A DNA stretch of 64,000 nucleotides, from positions 338,937,527 to 339,001,526 of the forward strand of contig CM042693.1 in assembly GCA_023614405.1 (NCBI GenBank). Direction: 5' to 3'. Of the stretch, positions 34,102 to 44,158 are shown one piece after another; position 1 is the stretch's first letter, and every line of letters starts with the position of its first letter. Source of the stretch: Avena insularis (taxonomy: Eukaryota > Streptophyta > Magnoliopsida > Poales > Poaceae). Under the pieces are notes generated by a model. It was not told the DNA's origin. It saw only the letters and a list, made by a program, of their open reading frames with translations, and ran no database searches. Both the position numbers and the translations under genes were made by a program.

Positions 34102-34911
34102 ATGCCTAATGTTGTTATCAACATGGCCGAGGAGTTCAAGGGAACTCGTTTTGGTACTCGTCTCATTGAGCTCACTAGTGTGCTCAACCTCCCACTTCCT
34201 AGCATCATTACACTTGCACTCACCAAGTTTGATAGGAAGGACCTATGGGGCTTCAGAGTCACCCAGCCGGGGCGCCAGACAGAGCCAACCACGGAGACCA
34301 TCACTTTCAAGCTAATGCATGACGACAAGGAGAAAGGCTTAGATGTAGTCATGCAGGAGTTACTTGGGCACCTGGTAGGGAGACACTCCACCGAGCTTAG
34401 AGGTCTTTACTTTCACCCCTTCGGGAGACGCAACGAGGAGGGTGAGGCTATAGATTACGAGGATGCTACTAGAGAGACAATGGAGCCGATTCGTCTGTAC
34501 CTTCAGGACCTAGAGGGTCTTATTAGACACCTAGATACTGATAGGACCAACGTCATGCTTAGCAATGACGAGCTCTAGGTTCATCTTCGTGAGAAGGACA
34601 AGCTCTTCGCGGAGCAAGACGAGATAGTCAAGGAAATGGAGGCCAAGTTTGAAAGCCAGGACAAGAAGTTCAAGAGCCAGGAGAAAAGAGTCCAAGATAG
34701 GAACAAGAAGATCCGGGAGATGAAGGAAGAGATAGAGGCCAAAGACTTCGAGCTTGAGCATCAGCAGGGAGTGATCGAGAGGCTTCGCTCACAGAAGAGG
34801 GCTCTTAGGGCTAAGATTGAGGCCCTGACTACTAGTGTTGATGAGTACAAGACCGCTATGGAGAATGCAGGTCTTACCCTTGTTGATGTGGAGATTGATG
34901 CGGAGGAGTAG
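34102..34911 (+). pseudogene. ORF-B, additional ORF upstream of gag with a long coiled coil, one internal stop
   Basis: The frame runs 269 codons from the ATG at 34102 to TAG at 34909-34911, with a single TAG at 34576-34578. Residues 1-158 form a non-repetitive domain (GTRFGTRLIELTSVLNLPLP, then DLWGFRVTQPG, LGHLVGRHSTELRGLYFHPF). Residues 160-255 are strongly charged with heptad-like spacing (AKFESQDKKFKSQEKR, EEIEAKDFELEHQQ) and predict a long coiled coil. The C-terminus is acidic. It is not Gag and not an envelope: no signal peptide or membrane segment is visible. The ATG follows CTAAC-TTTTCTCTATC-...-AATAG, resembling a branch site plus acceptor. The gag-only element lacks this ORF. Confidence 0.65.
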
Positions 34912-35140
34912 TGTAGACTACTCGTTTATCTTTCATCTACCGTACCTTTGATTATCGAGTCGCAATGACCATCCAACATGTGGGTGGCTTGCTATGGTGT
35001 GTTTGCATTTCCAAACTTGTTGTTTATGTCGTTCAAACTCTATGTTATTTTGATGGTTGGTTATTGTGATTGAATATGTGATGTATTGTGCATGTTAAGC
35101 ATCTATGGGTATCTCATTCTTATCCTTATGAAAACCACAG

Positions 35141-36190
35141 ATGCCTCCTCGACGTGCCAACCCCAACCCGAACAACAACAACAACAATAACAACAACAAT
35201 GTCACTCCCGAGATGCAGCAGTTGATGACAGCACATGCACAACTGATGCAGATGATGACCACTTTCATGCAGAATCAGAATCAGAATAACAACAATAACA
35301 ATAACTACAACAACAAACAGAATAATCCACCAGGATTTGACATGCTCACCAGATTTCTAAGACTGAGGCCTGCAAAGTTCTCAGGAACCACTGATCCAAT
35401 GGTGGCCAATGATTGGTTACGTTCAGTGAACAAGGACTTAGTGACTGTCGGCTACATCGACAAAGAGAAGGTCAGGTTTGCAGCACATCTACTGGAAGGG
35501 CCAGCAGCAACCTGGTGGGACAACTTTCAGATCACCACTCCCATTGAGGATGTGACTTGGGCTATCTTTGAGGATGGATTCCGTATAGCTGACATCTCAT
35601 CCGGAGTGATGAATTTGAAGAAGAAGGAGTTCCACAACCTGAAACAGCATCACCAGAGCGTGGCTGAGTATATTGAGGAATTCAACAATCTGGCGCGTTA
35701 TGCATCGGATGAAGTTGATACTGATGCCAAGAGGAAGGAGAAATTCCTCGAGGGACTGAATGATGAACTGAATCTGCAGCTGTCTGTTGCCTATGTCCCA
35801 ACCTACCAATCACTTTGTGACAAGGCTACCATCTTGGAGAACAAGATGAAACAGGTTGAGAGCAGGAAAAGGAAGCACAACTTTGATAAGCACAGCTCGA
35901 GATCGTCTCACAAGCATTCCCATCATGATGATAGTGGGAGTTCTGGATCCCACAAACATGGAAAGTACAACAACCACCACGGCCACAACCGCCATCATGA
36001 CAACAAGCATCACCGTAGTCATGATAATGACAAGTACAAGAACCACAAGAGTGGACACAAGAGTCACCACAGTGGAGGTGGAAGTGGAAGTGGAAGTCAG
36101 CCTGCAAAGAGAGATATCAGTCAGGTTGAATGTTTCAAGTGTAAGAAGATGGGGCACTATGCAAATGAGTGCCCAGAGAAGAAAGTTTAA
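35141..36190 (+). CDS. Gag polyprotein of the chromovirus, 349 aa
   Basis: The start MPPRRANPNP is followed by a poly-Asn tract (residues 11-20) and a second one (about 49-62). The Gag core with FSGTTDP, GPAATWWDNFQ and KKKEFHNLKQ spans about 65-240. Residues 246-310 carry about 20 histidines in 65 positions. Then comes a Gly/Ser linker and a CCHC zinc knuckle (C331, C334, H339, C344). TAA at 36188-36190 follows PEKKV, and the same frame stays open past it straight into protease, so Gag and Pol are one frame separated by this single stop. The ATG is preceded by AACCACAG. Confidence 0.92.
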   Translation: MPPRRANPNPNNNNNNNNNNVTPEMQQLMTAHAQLMQMMTTFMQNQNQNNNNNNNYNNKQNNPPGFDMLTRFLRLRPAKFSGTTDPMVANDWLRSVNKDLVTVGYIDKEKVRFAAHLLEGPAATWWDNFQITTPIEDVTWAIFEDGFRIADISSGVMNLKKKEFHNLKQHHQSVAEYIEEFNNLARYASDEVDTDAKRKEKFLEGLNDELNLQLSVAYVPTYQSLCDKATILENKMKQVESRKRKHNFDKHSSRSSHKHSHHDDSGSSGSHKHGKYNNHHGHNRHHDNKHHRSHDNDKYKNHKSGHKSHHSGGGSGSGSQPAKRDISQVECFKCKKMGHYANECPEKKV

Positions 36191-36226
36191 GGAACCACCA
36201 AGACCAACCCTTTCCAGAAGGGACAA

Positions 36227-39200
36227 GTGAACCACATCAATGTGGAAGAGATATATGAGGAATCTGATGCTGTGGCTGGTAAGTTCAAACTCAATTCTAT
36301 TCCAGAACTTGTTCTTTTTGATACTGGTGCATCACATTCATTCATATCAAGAGCATTTGTTGATAGAAATGGCTTTCCAACTGAAAATATTGGGTGTCCT
36401 ATAAAAGTAAGTTCTCCCGGTGGAGATATGATAGTAAGCCTTAGATGTCGTGATCTAGTAATAGAGTTTGGAAAGCATAAGTTTCCAGTTAGTCTGATAA
36501 TCCTAGATTCCCAAGGACTGGATGTTATTTTGGGAATGGATTGGATGACCAAGTATGTGGGAGTACTAGATTGTGCCAACCGTACTGTCACACTCACAAC
36601 CCCGGATAATAAAAGGATTAGATTCAAGTCTAACTTTGAATCAAAAGGGAGTAAGCTAAATTCTCTTAAGGGGGTTAGCATAGACAGTGTGCTAATTGTG
36701 AGAGAATACCCAGATGTGTTTCCGGAGGAATTGCCGGGAATGCCACCAGATAGAGATGTGGAGTTTCTGATTGACTTGCTGCCAGGATCAGGACCAATAG
36801 CAAAGATACCTTACAAGATGTCAGTTGATGAGTTGAAAGAACTCAAGAAACAACTTGGAGAACAGTTGCAGAAAGGATTTATTCAACCAAGTTCTTCATC
36901 TTGGGGAGCACCAGTCTTGTTTGTTGAAAACAAAGATAGAAGTCAAAGGTTATGCATAGATTATCGTTCACTCAATGAGGTGACTATCAAGAACAAATAT
37001 CCTTTGCCCAGAATCAGTGATTTGTTTGATCAGTTAGAAGGAGCCCGTGTGTTCTCAAAGATTGATCTCCGATCAGGCTACTTTCAGCTAAAGATAAGGG
37101 AACAAGACATACCTAAGACTACTTTCACCACTAGGTATGGATTGTATGAATACACCGTGATGCCATTTGGTTTGACCAATGCACCAGCCTGCTTCATGAA
37201 TATGATGAACAAGGTGTTCATGGGGTTTCTTGACAAGTTTTTTGTCGTTTTCATTGATGGCATTTTGATCTACTCCAAGAGCAATGAAGAGCATGAAGGA
37301 CATTTGCGTTTGATACTTTTGAAGCTTAGAGAGCATAAACTGTATGCCAAATTCAGCAAGTGTGAATTCTGGCTGAGTGAGGTTGGATTTCTTGGACACA
37401 TTGTGTCAGGAGATGGTGTAGCAGTTGATCCCGCAAAAGTGTCAGCTGTAACTGAATGGGAATCTCCTAAGTCAGTGAAAGAAGTTCGTAGTTTCCTTGG
37501 TTTGGCAGGATACTATAGAAGGTTCATTGAGAATTTCTCAAAAGTAGCTAAGCCAATGACGGAGTTACTAAAGAAAGACAAGAAATTTGTTTGTACTGAA
37601 GGATGTGAACTCAGTTTCCAAGAATTGAAGAAGAGACTAGTGACAGCACCAGTCTTATGTCTGCCAGATTTGGAGAAGGATTTCCAAGTGTTTTGTGATG
37701 CATCTCACCAAGGATAGGGTGCAGTTCTGATGCAAGAAGGGAAAGTTGTGGCTTATTCCTCGAGACAACTCAAAACTCATGAAGTGAATTATCCTACTCA
37801 TGATTTGGATTTAGCCTCTGTTGTCCATGCACTCAAAACATGGAGACATTATATTTTGGAAAGCGATGTGAAGTGTTCACAGATCACAAAAGTTTGAAGT
37901 ATATCTTCACCTAGAAAGAAATCAACATGAGACAAAGAAGATGGCTGGAACTCATCAAAGACTATGACTTGAGTCTGCAATACCACCCCGGTAAAGCAAA
38001 TGTTGTAGCTGATGCGTTAAGCCGTAAGGTTTATGTGAATGGCCTCACTAAGGGAGAATTGCCAGATGATCTGTGTGCCCAATTCAAAGATCTCAGATTG
38101 GAAATAGTGCCTGAAGGACATCTCATGTCATTGGATGTTCAACCCACCTTGTTGGACAAAATCAAGGAAGCCCAAAAGACGGACAAGGAAATTGAAGAGA
38201 TTAAGGAAAAGATTGGTTAGGGAAAATCCAAAGGATTCCATGAACACGAACAAGGTACTTTATGGTATGGAAAATGTATCTGCATTCCGCAAGATCCGGA
38301 GCTTCGGAAACTGATTTTACAAGAAGCACACAACTCACCATATTCCATTCATCCGGGTAACACCAAAATGTACATGGATGTGAAGGAAAGATTTTGGTGG
38401 AATAATCTCAAGAAGGACATTGCCGAACATATTGCTTTGTGTGATGTATGTAGCAGAGTGAAAGCGGAACATTAGAAACCAGCAGGATTGTTACAACCAC
38501 TACTGATCCTTGATTGGAAGTGGGACAAGATTGGCATGGATTTCATCACTGGATTGCCAAGGACTTGTTCCGGATATGATTCTATTTGGGTCGTAGTAGA
38601 TCGCCTAACTAAAGTGGCTCATTTCATACCCGTGAAGACAACCTATGCAAGTGCTAAGTTAGCCAAGATCTATATGAATAGGATTGTGTGTCTGCATGAA
38701 GTACCCAAGAGTATTGTGTCTGATAGGGGAACTCAATTCACTTCCCATTTTTGGAGGCAACTGCATGAGTCATTGGGAACGAGATTGGAATTCAGTACTG
38801 CTTTTCATCCCGGATCGATGGAATGACAGAAAGGACCAACCAGATTTTAGAGGATATGTTGAGGGCATGTGCCCTAGATTATGGAGCTAGTTGGGATGAA
38901 AGTCTGCCTTACGCAGAATTCTCTTACAACAACAGCTATCAAGCCAGTATTGAGATGGCACCGTTTGAGTTTCTCTATGGGAGAAAGTGTACTACACCAT
39001 TGTTATGGAATGGTGTTGGAGAGAGAAACTTGTTCGGGCCAGAACTAATCAAGGAAGCTGAAGAGAAAGTCAAGTTAGTAAAGGATGGATTGAAGATAGC
39101 ACAGTCCTGACAAAAGAGCTATGTAGATCCAAAGCATAGAGAAGTCACCTATGAGGTGGGTGATAGAGCATACCTTAGAGTATCACCACTTCGTGGAGTG

Positions 39201-39623
39201 AAGAGATTTGGATTCAAAGGAAAATTGGCCCCAAGATATGTTGGACCATTCAACATTCTGAGCCGTAAAGGAGAAGTAGCATATGAGATTGAATTGCCTG
39301 AATCATTGTCTGCCGTTCACAATGTGTTTCATGTGAGTCAGCTAAAGAAATTCCATCCGGAGATGGAAGAGACTTATTTGAAGGATACTATACCTTTGGA
39401 GGAGGTCCAATTGGAAAGTGATCTCACCTATGAGGAAAAACCTATCAAGATTCTCGAGACTGCAAAAAGTGTAACTCGGACAAAGACTATCAAATTCTGC
39501 AAAGTTCAGTGGAACCATCATTCCGAGGAAGAAGCAACATGGGAAAGAGAAGATGATCTTCGGAAAGACCACCCTCACCTATTTGCTAGCCAATCCGAAT
39601 CTCGAGGGCGAGATTCACCTTAA
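36227..39623 (+). pseudogene. Pol polyprotein of the chromovirus: protease, RT, RNase H, integrase, chromodomain, multiply disrupted
   Basis: Order: aspartic protease ([12 protein letters not shown]), RT ([31 protein letters not shown]; catalytic FIDG where the family has an F/YxDD), RNase H (FCDASHQG), integrase zinc domain (H, H, C, C around 38310-38460), integrase core with DFITGLP and SDRGTQF, and a C-terminal chromodomain (about 39420-39590: VQWNHHSEEEATWE). Damage: TAG at 37715, a 1-nt deletion near 37860, TAG at 37912, TAG at 38218, TAG at 38473, a frameshift near 38815 next to the integrase Glu, and TGA at 39108. Segments on either side of each break match the expected family order. 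The chromodomain marks a chromovirus, and the domain order and Gag type suggest the Tekay/Del lineage. Confidence 0.93.
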
Positions 39624-39635
39624 GGGGGTTAGATT
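39612..39635 (+). promoter_or_regulatory. Polypurine tract of the chromovirus
   Basis: CTTAAGGGGGTTAGATT lies directly before the 3' LTR at 39636. Confidence 0.75.
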
Positions 39636-42600
39636 TGTAACATCCCAAAAATCATGATTATAAAGTTTGCATATCATTCATGCATTCATAAGCATTTAGG
39701 ATCATTTTCAAATAAGATTTCAAAAACAGAAGCAAATTGTTGTCTATTATTTCATGTAGGAAAAACAATGACTTTATTTCCACTCTATAACATAAGAATA
39801 CTTGTTTTAACCAGTAAAGGATTGAACATAGGTTTGATTGATATTTCTAAAGCTTGGTCAAAGTTTTCAAAACAAAATATGAATTCAAAACCATTCATAT
39901 GCCTATTAAAAATAATTAATTAAGGCATGATTTTTATTTTAAACTCAATGGCCAATGTAGTTTTGAGTGAACAACATTGATTTATACACAAATATGTACA
40001 TGTTTCACTTTACAAAAATCCAGAAAGAGTTTGAATTCAAACTCATTTGAAATCATTTGAAAAGGATTCCTGGAAAATCAATTAGAAAAAGAAAAAGAGA
40101 AAAGAATAAAGAAAAGGCCGGCGCCACCAATTAGGCCCAACAGCTGAACCGGCCCGTTAACCAGCCCACCCAGGTTTTCCCCTCTCCCTCTGTTTCTCAC
40201 CCAGGCCGCACACACCGCCCTCGCTGACGGGCAGGCCCCACTGCCACATCAACCTCGTCGTCAATCTCGCGCCGAAGACCTGCTCGCCGCGACCGTTTTC
40301 TCCCCGACGCAAATGTATTTAATTGATGTTGATTGCTCTCGAGATTCTCGCCCCCACTCTGGCTACTTAACCCCCACCCCTCTGCGACCATTTCCCCTCA
40401 CTCAGCACCCCTACTCCGCCACCAAGCTACCCACAATTTCACTTACATCGCCGCAGTACCGAGCGACTCCGACGACGAAATTTCGGTGAGCCCGACCGCC
40501 CCTGCCCTTCTGGTTCATACGAGTGTGGTCCTTGTGATCTTGTGCATCTGCTGACACTTCTGGTTTGCCTGTGCATGACCCAGGACGCCGCCTACACGCA
40601 AGCTTGGCCGCTCACTTGCGAGCAATTTAGGTAAAGTCTCACCGCCCCTTGCCTTCTCCTTGACACTGTCGTGTTTGCTGTGACCCTGTGCACCTCCTGA
40701 TACCGCTGGTTTGTGCTAGGACGATCCAGAGCATCGGCAATGACCTCGTCTATAAGAACCCGATGCCGCCTGCGACTCCGACGAGCTCTAGCCCCCGCTA
40801 CAGCACGCCCCCTGCCCAACCGCAACCACGTTGAGCTCCCTCGTGCATGTGCGAGTCTGATAAGCATCATCACCACCCCTAGGCCTCGCTATAATCACCG
40901 TTCCACCACCTCCCGAGCACGCCGCCGCCAGCCACCGTCGCAGTGCCGCTCGTTTTTGGTCTGTTCGATTTGGGCCGTTAGATCTAGATCTGACGCATAG
41001 GATATACGACTTAAGTGAAGGGGTACGAATCCATCTGAGCCATGCGATGCACTTTAAATCTGACGATTCAGAGAGCCTGATCTGCGCGAAGTGGTACCAT
41101 CCAATCAGGAAGCGCCGCGTGGCTAGGTTTAGATTTAAAATCTGAAATTTCATCTATTAGATATTCAAATTTGTAAATTCAATAACTTTTGTTCTGTTTA
41201 TCCAAAAAATACAAATAATATACCCTTGGAATCACAAAAAGAAATCCTACACATATATGGGATTAGTTTTGTATTTTGTTTCTACTAAAATGGAATTTTA
41301 TGCAGAGACATTTGTAAGCTTATTTTGTGTATAAAAATTATTTGGAAAATGTTTTAAAAGCCAAATTTAGTTTTATTTGTGTATAATTGTCTTATTTATT
41401 TTTCAGTACTGTTTTACTTGTCTTGTTTGGTTTAGAAAAACCATCACATGGCATTTGCATGCATTCATATATTTTTGCTTGATTATTTGAAATGTGAATT
41501 TGGTGCTATCATTTTATGTGTAGATTTTGGTGCTAGTGGTGATTGTGACTGTGAGGATTGTTGTTACTCCCCCAACTACCAAGGCAAGTGGTGCTTCATA
41601 CTTTTGTCCCAATATTTTGACTATGCATTAGAAATATTTTGTATAGGGCTTGCATGAAGATTTTTGCTAAGTATCTATATGCTATGCTTGGGAAATCCTA
41701 GTAGAATTGTTAGATTTTTCTCTAAGTTAAGATACTTGCTATTGCCATGCTTAGCCTAGCAAGTAGCAACCAAGGGTGGAATATATTCATGCTATGGAAA
41801 AATATTGCTAAGTCTTTGAATTATGTTTTTGTTTAATAAAACAACTAAGTGAATGAAACACCTAGGTGGAATTGTAATTGCTTGGTGGATTTTGGTTGAG
41901 TGGTTACCAGGGACCATTTTCCAATGGTCTATCCTGTGTATCTCACTTGTGGAATGCCACCCAGGAACAAAGGGATTTGAGATGCCAAATGTTAAGAAGC
42001 TTCTAGTGCAGCCACATGGCATTATGGGCTCTGCCTAGATCATATAGGTTGCAATAACTTAGCCAAATGTATAGTTGGTGGTAGGGGATGATAGGTTTGG
42101 AGCGCATCCATTTTGGTCTAAGGGAAGGCTTCTGAAAGGTCCTGTCTTGATGAAAATCAAGTCTTGTGGGGAAAGTGCACCACCTCTGCAGAAGGAAGAA
42201 ACTAAGTACTTAGTCGTGTCCCCGGGAATGGACAATTTGAGCATCAAGACATGGAAGCTATCAAGAATCTCCTCATCCCAATTTCTAAGTTAAAACTTGT
42301 GGTTGAACAAGGGTGAAGGTTCACCAATGTCTATTGGTGGTTCCTTGGGAGTTTTTGCCAAACAAAAACTTAGTGTTTTCAACTGATAGGTAAAACCTAT
42401 TTTGAGCAAAGCAAGCCTAAGCTACACTTAGCAAAATTCATCTAGAAGCTAGATACTATTATTCTAGTAAGGTATCACTTGCCAATACTATTCCAGTGTA
42501 TTGACCCACTGTGGCTGTAACTTGTGATGTTGCAGGTTACTCTGATGAGGATTAGGGTTATGAGTCTACACTCAACATGCTTGCCTGTGGCACATGAAGA

Positions 42601-42809
42601 TGAAGACTTTTATTTATATTGTTAAGTTAAACTCTTGTACTACCCTATGGCTATGGAGTTGTAAAATACTATGTTATCTCTGGAATGACGATGTAATAAA
42701 GATCTTTGTTTCTGTGTACTTCATCTTAAACTGTGGATGCTAGCAATTGATCTAGGGACTAGCATTGCAATCACAGGGACCTTTACCTTCATAAAGGTGG
42801 GGTCTTACT
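39636..42809 (+). repeat. 3' LTR of the chromovirus
   Basis: 3174 bp, collinear with the 5' LTR. It retains about 250 bp (40207-40454) missing from the 5' copy, including a CTACTTAACCC region followed by a C/T-rich stretch at the place where the related 4.0 kb LTR has its TATA box. Confidence 0.93.
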
Positions 42810-44026
42810 GCTTCAAATAGCTGAGTACTTTTCTTTGGTGTTGTATGTGTTGTGTGGGTGAACCTGTGCTAATATACCGACCTTACTTGGACTAATACAT
42901 ACTTGTGATTAAACCCCCTGCAAACATCCGTAACTACATGAAAGTAATTAAGATATAAATCTAACCACAACCTTAAAATCTGAGATCCTACACTCCCTTG
43001 TGCAAAGGTGTCCTAACGGGGGTTCATGTTTCTGTCACTCCGGAACCCCACAATTAGTAGCAAAATACACAATGCACCCCCCTAGGCCCATAAATGGCAA
43101 AGTATAATGTAGTCTACGTTGACATGACACCACTAGAAGAATAGCACCACAACTTAAATACTAAACCATTGAATAATGACTCAACACAAATCCACTACTA
43201 ACAACATGACTTCTCCCATGTCCTCAAGAACTAAATGAACTACTCATAAGACATCATATGGATCAAGATCAAAGATGATAGGGTAATGGATAACAATTTG
43301 AACATAAACAATAATCCAATGGTTCCAGTCACAAGCATCAACTACAATAGTAATAAACACCGGGAAAGTTTCCCCTAATGAACTAAAGCAATATCCAACA
43401 CAATTGTTACAGCGGGATGGAGTAATGATGATGGTGCTGGTGGAGATGATGGTGTGGATGATGATGATGATCCCGATGAATCCTAGCTTAACGATGGTGT
43501 TGATGGCGATGGTCTCCCCTCTCCGGGAAGGTATTCCCCGGCAGAAATTTGTCTACCAGAGAGATCTTTCTCTCTTGGTGTTTTCCATCCCGCAGAGGCG
43601 GTGGAAATCTATCTGTGGTCGCTCCCCTGGTGTTAGGGTTCCATAGGGAAGATATAGGCGAAAGTGCGGAGTCGGGAGCCGGGCATGTGGGCGACACCTA
43701 CCCTAGGCGCGACCCAGGGGGACCCGCGCCTAGGGGGGTGTGGGGCCCCTACGACCCTTCTTCTCCTCCCCTTCTGGCTTCCTCTGTCTTCTGGAAAAAA
43801 ATATTTTCCCCATATTTTTCTGGTATTTTTATGATCTTCACGAAATTGCATCAAAACGTCTCCTTTTCCATCAGAATCCAGACTCCGGCAGTTCATCCTC
43901 CAAGAATCATCCAACATGCATAAACAGATGAAAAGACATAAGTAATACCTCATAATAATACATATATCAATGAATAGAGGTAAATTATGATATAGAATGG
44001 TGATGCAAATTGGGCGTATCACCACT

Positions 44027-44158
44027 TCATCCCGCTGTAACAATCATGTTGAATGCTTGCATACTTCTTAGGGGAAATTTTCCCGGAGTTGAATACTTGC
44101 ATAGTTCTTAGAGGAAACTTTCCCGGTGTTGATTACTATTGTAGTTGATGCTTGTGGT
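44027..44158 (+). repeat. 5' LTR of the outer Athila-type element, second part, truncated
   Basis: Continues 23232 after the CCACT duplication. It contains a local duplication: the block ending in CTTNTTAG(A/G)GGAAANTTTCCCGG occurs twice about 53 bp apart. It stops in GATGCTTGTGG, immediately followed by the next LTR. Confidence 0.75.

Larger units (their letters stand above)
30280..42809 (+). mobile_element. Ty3/Gypsy chromovirus (Tekay/Del lineage), 12.5 kb, with two additional ORFs
   Basis: LTRs begin TGTAACATCCCAAAAATC. The 5' copy ends CTTACA and the 3' copy CTTACT, with the last base mutated. The perfect target duplication GCTTC confirms the boundaries. Order: 5' LTR, tRNA-Met primer site, ORF-A, ORF-B, gag, protease, RT, RNase H, integrase, chromodomain, polypurine tract, 3' LTR. 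Gag is intact, but pol carries several stops and frameshifts. This is the innermost and therefore youngest insertion of the nest. Confidence 0.95.
23233..44021 (-). mobile_element. Athila-type Gypsy element, antisense, gag-protease only, with an accessory ORF
   Basis: In element orientation (right to left): 5' LTR 44021-29978 (interrupted by the chromovirus), tRNA-Asp-type primer site, gag-protease, accessory ORF, polypurine tract, 3' LTR 24723-23233. The target duplication is CCACT on both sides. No RT, RNase H or integrase is present in the 5.25 kb interior, so it is a non-autonomous derivative. It inserted into an LTR of its own family, in inverted orientation. Confidence 0.88.
29978..44021 (-). 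repeat. 5' LTR of the antisense Athila-type element, split by the chromovirus
   Basis: 29978-30279 and 42815-44021 join to a 1509-bp LTR matching 23233-24723. The chromovirus sits between, with the target duplication GCTTC at 30275-30279 and 42810-42814. Confidence 0.9.

Noticed and set aside
34102..34911. ORF-B as a retroviral-type envelope
   Set aside because: It lies upstream of gag, has no signal peptide or membrane segment and is a soluble coiled-coil type protein.
35826..36107. Cys/His-rich - strand frame that looks like a metal-binding protein
   Set aside because: It is the antisense shadow of the His-rich segment of gag.
36227..39623. Possible endogenous pararetrovirus
   Set aside because: Order protease-RT-RNase H-integrase-chromodomain with LTRs, a tRNA-Met primer site and a TSD is a Ty3 chromovirus. 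No movement or coat protein is present.
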